Assembly: GCF_000154445.1 (NCBI RefSeq)
Contig: NZ_DS499559.1
Source of the DNA: Intestinibacter bartlettii
Lineage (GTDB): Bacteria > Bacillota > Clostridia > Peptostreptococcales > Peptostreptococcaceae
DNA length: 64,000 bases
Reading direction: 5' to 3' (one strand)
In this document: positions 8,430 to 16,667 of the stretch, piece after piece
Layout: each line of letters opens with the position of its first letter
Numbering within the stretch: position 1 is the first letter of the stretch
Notes under the pieces: model-generated
Databases searched by the model: none
What the model saw: the letters and a program-made list of their open reading frames with translations, nothing else
Told to the model about the DNA's origin: nothing
Translations under genes and position numbers: made by a program

Positions 8430-8755
8430 AGTTTAACCTCTCTTCCAATAAATCACACAGGGCTAAAACCCTTTCATTTTATTTGATGATATTAATTTAA
8501 ATTACCTACTTTTTAGAAGTTTAAATTCCATATTTTAATATATATTATATCATACTACATGGACTTATAAACAAGCTTTGCGATGTATAATGACTGTATA
8601 TTTATCATGCTACCTTTATCTTGTATAACATAAATACTGCAATGAAGATTGTGAATATGTAAGATATATGAAGGATAATGACGATATTTCACGAATAAGT
8701 ATTATAGCTGTATCGATATTAAAAGAAGCAAATCAAATAAATGGGGGAATAAGAA
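8430..8755. other. Gene-free divergent region before the nuclease pair
   Basis: 326 bases separate the HipA-like gene and the first nuclease. They should hold both promoters. On the plus strand a start-less frame from about 8626 reads CNEDCEYVRYMKDNDDIS and continues in protein-like fashion into the nuclease start before stopping. It could be a trace of an older gene end. Nothing else was recognised. Confidence 0.3.
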
Positions 8756-9781
8756 ATGAAACCAAATATATTTAATTATGCAAAAAGTGAACTTACTAAT
8801 GATGCTATAATTTGTTGGATGTTAGATTGGACAAATAGCGAGCATGAAATATATAAAAATTTATCACAAGATATGATAAGACTGTTTACAAAGAATAAAG
8901 ATTTAGACGTGGAATCTGTAAAAATAAAAAAGCAGTATAAAAATATTGATATATTGGTGGAAGTAAATGATTCGGAAGTGATTGTGATAGAGGATAAGGT
9001 AAAAACTTCGTCACATTCAAATCAGTTAGAAAGATATAAAGATACTATAGATAATGAAGAGTTTTATAAGAATTATAATAAGCACTACATATATTATAAA
9101 GTTGGGAATGAATCTCAAAATAATGGGGTAGAACAAGCTGGTTATACAAGAATAAAAAGAGATGAAATATTGAATATAATTAAAAAATATCGAGATTTAA
9201 ATAATGACTTGCTAAACGATTATATCGACTATTTGGAGAGTATAGAAAAAACTTCTAATATGTATAAAGAAGAGGATGATATTAATAAGTGGGACTGGGA
9301 AACATGGGAAGGTTACTACAATCATTTACAACTTAAAGATGATATAAAAGATGGTTACTGGCATTATGTTTCTAATCCAAAGGGCGGTTTTTTGGCGTTT
9401 ATTTGGAATTGTGAAGATTATAATTATGTAAAGGATAATAAAAAAGTTAAATATTATATATACCCTCAAATAGAAAGTAATTCTGGGAATAGTGATGGTG
9501 AAAAAACTAAAATATCATTTAAGGTAGAATGTAAAGATACTGCTTATAGAAAAGAGCTTAGAGAGAACATATATGAACGTTTAGAAAAATTGCTAAAAGA
9601 ATATGTGTCAACTGATGATTTAAAGAGAACAAAACTTAAAGATGGTTTGCATATGACTCTTATAGAAATAAATAATATAAATACAAGAACAGAACTTGAG
9701 GAAATAATTAAGTTCTCAACAAAATGTCTTGAGGAAATTAAATGTCAACTAACTGAGGGGGAAGTATATACAAATGTATAA
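8756..9781 (+). CDS. PD-(D/E)XK nuclease superfamily protein (PDDEXK_4-like)
   Basis: A 341-residue protein of the PDDEXK_4 type. The N-terminus has the family opening (NYAKSELTNDAIICWMLDW) and the nuclease core is visible as D65 in NIDILVEV with E79-D-K81 in VIVIEDKV, that is D-(x13)-E-x-K. This is the metal-binding triad of restriction-like endonucleases. Residues 170-340 form a separate region with WETWEGYYNHLQ, as in stand-alone members of accessory islands. It presumably cuts DNA or RNA in the cytoplasm; target and trigger are unknown. Its last 8 bases overlap the next gene, so the two are translationally coupled. GGGGGAA precedes the ATG. Confidence 0.75.
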   Translation: MKPNIFNYAKSELTNDAIICWMLDWTNSEHEIYKNLSQDMIRLFTKNKDLDVESVKIKKQYKNIDILVEVNDSEVIVIEDKVKTSSHSNQLERYKDTIDNEEFYKNYNKHYIYYKVGNESQNNGVEQAGYTRIKRDEILNIIKKYRDLNNDLLNDYIDYLESIEKTSNMYKEEDDINKWDWETWEGYYNHLQLKDDIKDGYWHYVSNPKGGFLAFIWNCEDYNYVKDNKKVKYYIYPQIESNSGNSDGEKTKISFKVECKDTAYRKELRENIYERLEKLLKEYVSTDDLKRTKLKDGLHMTLIEINNINTRTELEEIIKFSTKCLEEIKCQLTEGEVYTNV

Positions 9782-10502
9782 GTTAGAACTAAAGAAAAAG
9801 GGAAAAATAATTAAGTCCATAGATGATTGGTACAACGCTGCACCACCGAAAAATCCAAGTTTGCACTGGAAAGATGGAAGAAGTGCTAAAGAATTGGCGA
9901 AATATATGACAAGTACAAAAGGATATATGCCAAAGGAAATAGAGAATATATTGACGAAGTTAGGGTGCAACACAAACATCACATTTTATGGTGAACCAGA
10001 ATCGGTCACAAGCCTTGAAGGTAGAGGAGGCGGTCGCCACCATGACTTATTGCTTGTTCAAGGAAATGAAGTTATGATAGGGGTTGAAGCTAAGAGTGAT
10101 GAATGTTTTGGGAAGATTGTTTGTAAAGAGTTATTTGGAAATAAAGATTATAAAGAATTGTTTGATAGTATATCAGACAATAAATTTACAAGAGTAAATA
10201 GCTTATATAATGATATTTACGGATATGATTTATATAAAAATATGGAATTGAGATATCAACTGTTAACGGCAACAGAGGGAATATTAAAAGAGGTAAAAAA
10301 AGCAAATGCATCTAAGGCAGTTTTGCTTGTTATTACATTAAAAAAGGAAGGCTGCTATTCAGAAAAGAAAGTAGAGGCGAACTTACAAGATCTAAAGAAT
10401 TTTGTAACTAGCTTGGGGACTCCGCTGGAAGATGGACAGTATAATTTGCCTGTATATCCTGATATAGATTTTTATGTGGAACATGTTGAAGTAGAGGTAT
10501 AA
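9774..10502 (+). CDS. DUF6946-like protein with E-x-K nuclease-like motif
   Basis: A 242-residue protein resembling DUF6946. Residues 15-50 (SIDDWYNAAPPKNPSLHWKD, then RSAKELA) are the recognisable family opening. D91 in RHHDLLLV and E105-A-K107 in IGVEAKSDE give D-(x13)-E-x-K with the strand pattern of a PD-(D/E)XK core, so it may be a second nuclease. It overlaps the preceding PDDEXK_4 gene by 8 bases and must be co-expressed with it. Two nuclease-like proteins in one operon suggest a restriction or defence unit, but neither a methylase nor a helicase is adjacent. No function is established. Confidence 0.6.
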   Translation: MYKLELKKKGKIIKSIDDWYNAAPPKNPSLHWKDGRSAKELAKYMTSTKGYMPKEIENILTKLGCNTNITFYGEPESVTSLEGRGGGRHHDLLLVQGNEVMIGVEAKSDECFGKIVCKELFGNKDYKELFDSISDNKFTRVNSLYNDIYGYDLYKNMELRYQLLTATEGILKEVKKANASKAVLLVITLKKEGCYSEKKVEANLQDLKNFVTSLGTPLEDGQYNLPVYPDIDFYVEHVEVEV

Positions 10503-10506
10503 AAAT

Positions 10507-10546
10507 AAAACTAGCTAAATTTATAATAAGTTTAACTAGTTTTTTA
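10507..10546. terminator. Hairpin terminator, right copy of a flanking repeat
   Basis: AAAACTAGCTAAA pairs imperfectly with TTTAACTAGTTTTTT. It lies between convergent genes and is nearly identical to the hairpin at 7965-8007. Confidence 0.75.
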
Positions 10547-10561
10547 AATTATTGTGAATAT

Positions 10562-10867
10562 TTACTTTTTTGTATATAAAAGCTTACCCTCATTATCTAT
10601 ATGGTTAATTAAATTCTCATTCGTTATTTCATTATATTGAATAATATCGAAAAAATATGGTAAAGGATAAACCTCATTTAAGCAGTCTTCAAGATTATAA
10701 ATAATACTTCTATTTACATTTTCTCCAATTATAGCTATATCTACGTCAGAACCTTTTTTGTAATTTCCCATAGCACGACTTCCAAAGATAATAGCTTTCT
10801 CAATTTCATCATGTTGTTCTAATGCTTTAATTATATACTTTATATCTCTGTCTAATAATCCAAACAT
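10562..10867 (-). CDS. MNT-type minimal nucleotidyltransferase (antitoxin)
   Basis: A 101-residue minimal nucleotidyltransferase. The signature G29-S30-(x10)-D41-V-D43 is complete, so catalysis is plausible. In characterised HEPN/MNT modules the MNT protein neutralises the HEPN RNase by AMPylating the Tyr of its active site. The frame is open nine codons further upstream, which would overlap the HEPN gene. The ATG at 10867 is preferred because AAAGGA sits 8 bases before it and it begins one base after the HEPN stop. The pair forms a two-gene operon ending at the repeated hairpin. Confidence 0.85.
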   Translation of the reverse strand: MFGLLDRDIKYIIKALEQHDEIEKAIIFGSRAMGNYKKGSDVDIAIIGENVNRSIIYNLEDCLNEVYPLPYFFDIIQYNEITNENLINHIDNEGKLLYTKK

Positions 10868-10868
10868 A

Positions 10869-11270
10869 TTATAATTCCTTTGAAAGTTTCTCATACATTT
10901 TATCTAATTCTGGCAGATAAGCATCTAGTATTTCACTTGTCATCTTAATTGCTAATTCTTCATCATAAGTATGAGTTGTTAAGTTTCTATTTGATAAAGC
11001 ATCTATCCAAACATGACCATTATCTATTAATCCTATTTGAAAAGCTTGTTTAACTGTTTCTCTAGGACTTTTTACTATATAACCTTCTGATTCCAAGTAA
11101 TCTTTTAAGACTTTCCATGCTAATTCAAATGTCATTTCAAAAAATTGTATGATCCCAGCTCTCTCAAGTTCTGTTACTATTGGTTTATGAGAATATTTTT
11201 TTAATAATTTATATGATTTATCAAAGTTTTCAAATCTTTGTTTCCATCTTATTTCTTTTAAATTTTCCAT
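10869..11270 (-). CDS. HEPN-domain protein (HI0074-type, probable RNase toxin)
   Basis: A 133-residue all-alpha HEPN protein of the type called nucleotidyltransferase substrate-binding protein (HI0074). The RNase motif R-x4-H-x-Y is intact as R95-NLTT-H100-T-Y102, the Tyr being the residue AMPylated in HepT-like toxins. The gene precedes its MNT partner with a one-base gap. It therefore fits an active toxin-antitoxin module rather than a relic. AGAGGTG precedes the ATG. RNA target unknown. Confidence 0.85.
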   Translation of the reverse strand: MENLKEIRWKQRFENFDKSYKLLKKYSHKPIVTELERAGIIQFFEMTFELAWKVLKDYLESEGYIVKSPRETVKQAFQIGLIDNGHVWIDALSNRNLTTHTYDEELAIKMTSEILDAYLPELDKMYEKLSKEL

Positions 11271-11394
11271 AGTACACCTCTTTTAAAAGTATTTATTATA
11301 TTATACACTATATCTACATTGTTCTAAACATCTTATTTAGCATTATATTAATAGTGTTCATCAAGTATAAAAATTTTTTGAAATATATATTAAT

Positions 11395-11928
11395 CTAGAG
11401 CTCGACACCATATACATCCCTGTATATATCCTTCTTATACGTATCAAACTCCCTTTCACCTATTGCCTCAGGATAACTCATAATATTTAGCCTAAAAGGA
11501 GAATCATCAGGGTTTAAAGGTTGTTGTAAATAATAAAAATCATTAAAAGAGAATCCTAGTTTTTCATAAAAAGAAACTCTTTTTTTAGATATTTCGCAGT
11601 TTGGAGGTTCAACTTCTAGAAAGACCCTCTTGTCACATCGATTTAAATAATTTTTGATTAATTCTGAACCCACGCCTCTTCCTCTCAACTTACTATCGAC
11701 GGCTAAATGTTCTACATATATAAAATCATCAAATTCCCACACAGCCATTAGAGCTAATACTTCATCATTTTCCTTAAATACGAAAGGTCTATAGTTACTT
11801 ATAGAAAGTAAATTTTTTTGAGAAGGATAATCTCTTTTTTCACTTTTTGGAAAAGAATTATCTAATATATTAAAAAATGAATCAAAGTCATTTTCATTCA
11901 TATCTATAAATTCTTTGATATTATGCAT
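11395..11928 (-). CDS. GNAT family N-acetyltransferase
   Basis: A 177-residue GNAT enzyme. The acetyl-CoA-binding motif A is seen as VDSKLRGRGVGSELIKNYL (residues about 77-95), after the strand DFIYVEHLAV. Motif B includes FYEKLGFSFNDFYYLQQP. The C-terminal part contains SPFRLNIMSYP, found in a Firmicute subgroup that acts on unknown small molecules. Substrate cannot be told. AAGGAGA precedes the ATG. Single-gene unit. Confidence 0.85.
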   Translation of the reverse strand: MHNIKEFIDMNENDFDSFFNILDNSFPKSEKRDYPSQKNLLSISNYRPFVFKENDEVLALMAVWEFDDFIYVEHLAVDSKLRGRGVGSELIKNYLNRCDKRVFLEVEPPNCEISKKRVSFYEKLGFSFNDFYYLQQPLNPDDSPFRLNIMSYPEAIGEREFDTYKKDIYRDVYGVEL

Positions 11929-12076
11929 AATTATATCTCCTTAATAATTTATATTTAATTATATTTTATATTAAAACTTTTTAAAATTCTATAAACTCAT
12001 CAGTATTATAACCACAATATTGTTTATTTTTGCATAACAGTAAAAAAATTACACAAACTTTATAAGAGGTGAAAAT

Positions 12077-13018
12077 ATGAGACATGATAGAAAAATAAAA
12101 GAACCAATAGTAGCAATTACAAAGGGAATGACAGAGGGGCAATCTCTAGAAAAAGCGTTGGACATGTTGCCGATTGATGAGATTATAAAAAAGGGTGACA
12201 AGGTGATAATAAGTCCAAATGGAGTGAAGGATAAAAAGCCAAAAGATGGGGTTGTATCAGGACCAAAGACATTGAAAAAACTTATTGAATACGTTAAAAA
12301 AAGAGAGCCATCTGAAATATACATAGCATTTGGGTCTGGTGGAACTGATTCACAAAAAGTATTGAAAAGTGCAGGATTTGATAAAATTATAGAGGAAGAA
12401 AAAGTTGAATTTGTGGATATGAATTACGGACCATTTTTTGAACTTGAGCTTGATGGGCCGATTCTAAAATCAACTCCTGTAAACAAGGTGGTTGAGGATG
12501 CTGATGTTATAATTTCATTTACACAACTTAAATATCACGAAGAGGCGACAGTGACAGCGAGTATTAAAAATATTTGCCTCGGATATCCGCCTGCAAGTGT
12601 GCACGGATTTCCGAAAAAGAATACAGGAATTCATGATGATTTGCATGGATTTATCCGAAGTTTTGCAAAGAAAATGCCGATTGATTTGGCGATAATAAGT
12701 ATGGACAAGGCGATGATTGGAACAGGTCCGATATTCGGAAAAGCAGTCGACACACCAGGTCTTATAATTGCAGGTACTGATCCAGTTGCAGCCGATTGTA
12801 TTGGTGCCAGACTTTTAGGATTTTTGCCACAGGCTGTAAATTATCTTTATATGCTTTATAAAGATGGGCTTGGTGAGGCGGAACCACAAAATATGACAAT
12901 AAAAGGGCTTGATGTTGTCGAAGCTGAGAAACTATTTAGCAAATGTGCATATGGAGATAAGAAAAGTATTCTTGACCAACAATATGTAAAAGATTTGCAT
13001 GATGAAAACTCAAAATAA
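12077..13018 (+). CDS. DUF362 domain-containing protein
   Basis: A 313-residue protein of the DUF362 family. Recognisable blocks are VIISPNGV, the segment FTQLKYHEEATVTASIKN, GFPKKNTGIHDDLHGFI and the C-terminal GTDPVAADCIGARLLGF. Many relatives carry a ferredoxin domain at the C-terminus; this one has none, and only isolated Cys residues remain. The function of the family is not known. It is a monocistronic gene with its own terminator, with GAGGTG before the ATG. Confidence 0.8.
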   Translation: MRHDRKIKEPIVAITKGMTEGQSLEKALDMLPIDEIIKKGDKVIISPNGVKDKKPKDGVVSGPKTLKKLIEYVKKREPSEIYIAFGSGGTDSQKVLKSAGFDKIIEEEKVEFVDMNYGPFFELELDGPILKSTPVNKVVEDADVIISFTQLKYHEEATVTASIKNICLGYPPASVHGFPKKNTGIHDDLHGFIRSFAKKMPIDLAIISMDKAMIGTGPIFGKAVDTPGLIIAGTDPVAADCIGARLLGFLPQAVNYLYMLYKDGLGEAEPQNMTIKGLDVVEAEKLFSKCAYGDKKSILDQQYVKDLHDENSK

Positions 13019-13026
13019 TATAAAGT

Positions 13027-13071
13027 AAAACACCAATAATATTTTAAATAGAGTATTATTGGTGTTTTTTA
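13027..13071 (+). terminator. Terminator after the DUF362 gene
   Basis: AAAACACCAATAATA pairs with TATTATTGGTGTTTTTT, giving a long stem with a T-run. Confidence 0.85.
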
Positions 13072-13180
13072 ATACTATTATTTCATCCACTTTTCATATT
13101 GTTTTACAAAATGCAATTTTAACTATAAAATTAAAGTAGTATTATATATAAAAAAATATTATAAAATAGGGGGAAAGAGC

Positions 13181-13834
13181 ATGGCAAAGGAAATAACATC
13201 AAATTATGAAATGGCATGTTTAAAATGGAAAGAAGTATTCAAAAATATGGACAAAGAAGAACTGATGAAAGAGTTGCCAGAACTTAAAGTTGAAGGGGAA
13301 TATCTTGTAATATATCATTTTGGAAGAAAGTTCGGAGTTCATATGGAAAATGGGGAAATAATCGCAATGGAGGATGAATTTCCAATATCAGTTTCTGAAA
13401 AATTCAATATATATCTTTTATTCCACTATATAAAACCAAATTCAAAAATCAAAGGCGAATGGGTCACTTTTGAAAAATTAAAAAATACATCTCAATTTAA
13501 GCCAGCGTTTGTTAAAAGTGTACTTGAACCTTTTGCAAAAGCTTTTGCAGGCCATATGGATAAGCTTGAAGAGGCTTGTGAAAAAATAGGAGGAAAAAGA
13601 ATAAAAGCGTCTGATATGGGATATGAGCTAAAAGCATTTGAATGTATTCCAGTTCAATTTTTATTTTGGGATGAGGACGAAGAATTCGAATCAAGAGCAA
13701 GTATGTTGTTTGATATAAGTTGTACAGATTTCATACACGAAGAGAGCATAGTAACTATAGCATCTGTCGGGGTTGAGAGATTAATCCAAGTTGCAGGGCT
13801 TAATAAATCAGAAAATACTTTTGATATGAGATAA
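13181..13834 (+). CDS. DUF3786 domain-containing protein
   Basis: A 217-residue protein of the DUF3786 family, found mainly in anaerobes and sometimes near corrinoid or acetyl-CoA genes. Typical segments are YLVIYHFGRKFGVHMENGE, LLFHYIKPNS and the distal FLFWDEDEEFESRASMLFD. The family has no firm function. Here it lies between a DUF362 gene and a transporter, with its own AGGGGGAAAG site and about 160 bases of upstream DNA, so an operon with DUF362 is unlikely. Confidence 0.75.
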   Translation: MAKEITSNYEMACLKWKEVFKNMDKEELMKELPELKVEGEYLVIYHFGRKFGVHMENGEIIAMEDEFPISVSEKFNIYLLFHYIKPNSKIKGEWVTFEKLKNTSQFKPAFVKSVLEPFAKAFAGHMDKLEEACEKIGGKRIKASDMGYELKAFECIPVQFLFWDEDEEFESRASMLFDISCTDFIHEESIVTIASVGVERLIQVAGLNKSENTFDMR

Positions 13835-13933
13835 ATTTGTTTACACATAAAAAAATGAGATTTATAATAAATGAGAAAGCTTATTAATTACAGACATTTA
13901 TAGGAACATTTAAATCATTTTAGGAGGGGTTAA

Positions 13934-14902
13934 ATGGAAAGTGTAAACAAATTTCAAAGTTTAGTCATCTTATTAATGGTGGCAATCGGAATACTACTTG
14001 GACAGATTGGATTTGTACAAACTTATTCAGAATATCTGATAACGCCATTTTTAATGGTGATGTTGTTTTTAGTATTTCTACAAATTCCGCTAAAGGATAT
14101 ACTAAAATCATTTAAAAATTTAAAATTTACATTAACAGCAGTTATTATAAATTTTATTTGGACACCACTTTTAATTTTAGTTTTAGGAAGATTATTTTTA
14201 GTAGACCATCCAGAATTATTAATCGGCTATATCATGCTTATGGTTACGCCTTGTACTGATTGGTACTTGATATTTACTGGAATTTCAAAAGGAAATGTGG
14301 CACTTGGTTCGTCAATTTTACCGCTTAATTTAGTTTTACAATTAGTACTATTGCCTGTGTACGTATTTTTAATTGGTGTAAGCAGTGTCGATATGAATAC
14401 AATGCAATTATTAAAAGGCGTTGTATCAACTTTAATAATTCCACTACTTTGTACGATAATTATAAGAAAAATTATAATAAATAAAATCGGACAGGAGGAC
14501 TTCGAGGAAAAAGTTGCGACAAAAGCATGTGACTATCAAGGATATTTCTTAAATGCTGCAATTGTCAGCATGTTTGCATCACAAGGAAAAATACTTTTAG
14601 AAAATATACAAGTACTTTTAATATTATTAATACCAGTTTTATTATTCTTTGTAATCAATTTCTGTGTTGGAAGATTAGTCGGAAGGGTTATGAAATTAAA
14701 TTATGAAGATAGTGTTGCACTAAATTTAACTACACTTGCTAGAAATTCGCCAATAGCACTTGCTATTGCTGTTGCAACATTTCCAGACAGACCGCTAATC
14801 TCATTGGCATTAATAATAGGACCATTAATCGAGTTGCCAGTGTTATTTTTAATTGCGAAAATATTACTAAATATAAGAGAAAAACAATTAAAAATAGCAT
14901 AA
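13934..14902 (+). CDS. ACR3/bile acid:sodium symporter family membrane transporter
   Basis: A 322-residue integral membrane protein with about ten hydrophobic segments, of the BART superfamily. The segment VTPCTDWYLIFTG (residues about 113-125) carries the Cys that in ACR3 arsenite exporters is essential, and NSPIALAIAVATFP is the second family motif. Arsenite export is therefore possible, but no arsR, arsC or other arsenic gene is nearby, so the substrate is open. A very strong AGGAGGGG site precedes the ATG, 99 bases after DUF3786. Confidence 0.8.
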   Translation: MESVNKFQSLVILLMVAIGILLGQIGFVQTYSEYLITPFLMVMLFLVFLQIPLKDILKSFKNLKFTLTAVIINFIWTPLLILVLGRLFLVDHPELLIGYIMLMVTPCTDWYLIFTGISKGNVALGSSILPLNLVLQLVLLPVYVFLIGVSSVDMNTMQLLKGVVSTLIIPLLCTIIIRKIIINKIGQEDFEEKVATKACDYQGYFLNAAIVSMFASQGKILLENIQVLLILLIPVLLFFVINFCVGRLVGRVMKLNYEDSVALNLTTLARNSPIALAIAVATFPDRPLISLALIIGPLIELPVLFLIAKILLNIREKQLKIA

Positions 14903-15093
14903 ATAATTAAAAAAATTGTAATATAAAGAAGGAATATTGAAAATAGTATAGAACATATAGTATTGTAAAGTTAATATTACAGCAAAATTGGTGTTAAAAT
15001 ACAAAGAATGCATACTAATAAAACAAAAATACAACACTAAATGATGGTATCGGGACATAAACTAAATAAATAAAATTGGGAGGAATCCGTATT

Positions 15094-15981
15094 ATGAATG
15101 AAAAACAATTACAACAAATGACTTCTAAGAAAGGGTTTATAGCAGCATTAGATCAAAGTGGTGGAAGTACACCAAAAGCTCTAAGATTATATGGAATACC
15201 AGAAGATAAATACAGTACAGATGATGAAATGTTTGATTTAGTTCACGAAATGAGAACGAGAATAATAAAAAGCCCATCATTTACTGGAGAAAAAATAATT
15301 GGTGCAATATTATTTGAAAAAACAATCGAAAGAAAAATCGATGATAAGTTTACAGCTGATTATTTATGGGAAGAGAAAGGTATAGTTCCATTCCTTAAAG
15401 TTGATAAAGGTCTTCAACCAGAAGCAAACGGCGTTCAATTAATGAAAGATATACCTACTTTAGATGAACTTCTTAAAAAAGGTATCGAAAAACACATATT
15501 CGGAACAAAAATGCGCTCTGTTATAAAATCTGCTAACGAAGAAGGAATTAAAGCTATAGTGGCTCAACAATTTGATATAGCTAAAAAAATATTATCTTAC
15601 GGATTAATTCCTATAATAGAACCGGAAGTAGATATCCATAGTGTTGATAAAGAAAAATGCGAAGAAATACTTAAAAAGGAGATATTCGCTAATTTAGATA
15701 AATTAGATAAAGACCAAAAAATCATGCTTAAATTAACAATACCAAGTGTTGAAGGATTCTATTCTGATGTTATAGCACATGATAACGTACTTAGAGTTGT
15801 TGCATTATCTGGTGGATATACTAGAGCAGATTCAAATGAAAAACTTGCTAAAAACCCAGGACTTATAGCTAGTTTTTCAAGAGCTTTAACAGAAGGATTA
15901 AATGTTGACCAAACTCAAAAAGAATTTGATGATTTATTAGAAGAATCAATAGATGGTATTTATCAAGCATCTATAAAATAA
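15094..15981 (+). CDS. fda: Class I fructose-bisphosphate aldolase
   Basis: A 295-residue glycolytic enzyme splitting fructose-1,6-bisphosphate into DHAP and glyceraldehyde-3-phosphate. It matches the Staphylococcus-type class I family closely. Recognised segments are GFIAALDQSGGSTPKAL, VPFLKVDKGL, HIFGTKMRS and LVPIIEPEV-like LIPIIEPEVD, with the loop LSGGYTRADSNEKLAKNP near the end. Class I enzymes use a Schiff-base Lys and no metal. The start is taken at MNEKQL, since GGGAGGAA lies before this ATG. A preceding in-frame ATG six codons up contains the ribosome site. About 190 bases of untranslated DNA precede it. Confidence 0.93.
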   Translation: MNEKQLQQMTSKKGFIAALDQSGGSTPKALRLYGIPEDKYSTDDEMFDLVHEMRTRIIKSPSFTGEKIIGAILFEKTIERKIDDKFTADYLWEEKGIVPFLKVDKGLQPEANGVQLMKDIPTLDELLKKGIEKHIFGTKMRSVIKSANEEGIKAIVAQQFDIAKKILSYGLIPIIEPEVDIHSVDKEKCEEILKKEIFANLDKLDKDQKIMLKLTIPSVEGFYSDVIAHDNVLRVVALSGGYTRADSNEKLAKNPGLIASFSRALTEGLNVDQTQKEFDDLLEESIDGIYQASIK

Positions 15982-16025
15982 TTAAAAATAATTCTACCTC
16001 AAAATAGTTTAAAATAAAATGCATA

Positions 16026-16061
16026 AAAGAAATATCGGTGTAATGCTGATATTTCTTTTTG
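16026..16061 (+). terminator. Terminator after the aldolase gene
   Basis: AAAGAAATATCGG pairs with CTGATATTTCTTT around a 7-base loop, followed by T residues. Confidence 0.85.
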
Positions 16062-16147
16062 TTTAATGAGGATATTTAAAAACAATATTCTAAACATATG
16101 AATAAACAGGTATAATAAATATAATGAGAGAGAAAGGAGGGGGCAGT

Positions 16148-16564
16148 ATGAATATAATTGTTTGTTTAGAAGATAAAAACGGAATGATGTTTAACAAAAG
16201 AAGATTGAGTCAAGATGTAGCGATAAGAGAAGATATCTATAAAAATATGGATGGGAAAAGTCTTATAATGAATGATTATTCTTACAAAATGTTTAGCAAG
16301 GATGAACCAAAGATAGATATTATTGTAAGAGAAGATTTGCCTGTTTGTGATAGTGAAAATCTTCAATTTATTGAAGACAAACAATTGGGAAACTTTGAAT
16401 CAGAAATAGACAAGATGATTGTTTACTATTGGAATAGAAGATATCCGAGCGATTTAAAATTTGATATCGATTTTTCAAATGGTAAATGGGAAGTTGTTTC
16501 TGAAGAAGAGTTTGAAGGAAATTCACATGATAAAATCACCAAAAAAGTTATTTTAAAAAAGTAG
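16148..16564 (+). CDS. Small conserved protein annotated ribonuclease Z in clostridia
   Basis: A 138-residue protein. It resembles a small family in Clostridia often labelled ribonuclease Z, with the opening MNIIVCLEDKNGMMFNKRR. This family lacks the beta-lactamase metal motif (HxHxDH) of real RNase Z, and none is visible here, so the label should not be taken as function. Residues 55-125 are acidic and contain YYWNRRYPSDLKFDI. Start chosen at 16148 because AAAGGAGG lies just before it. The next gene starts about 100 bases later, with no clear terminator between. Confidence 0.6.
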   Translation: MNIIVCLEDKNGMMFNKRRLSQDVAIREDIYKNMDGKSLIMNDYSYKMFSKDEPKIDIIVREDLPVCDSENLQFIEDKQLGNFESEIDKMIVYYWNRRYPSDLKFDIDFSNGKWEVVSEEEFEGNSHDKITKKVILKK

Positions 16565-16667
16565 ATACTAAAGGAAATGAAATAAGTATCGATAATAAAA
16601 AGAATGTATTAGTATAAAAAATCATAATAATCAAAACAAGAGATTGTTTGTATAGGGGGAAATTAAT

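Noticed and set aside
16148..16564. Real ribonuclease Z
   Set aside because: No HxHxDH metal motif and far too short; the name seen in related genomes is probably carried over by error.
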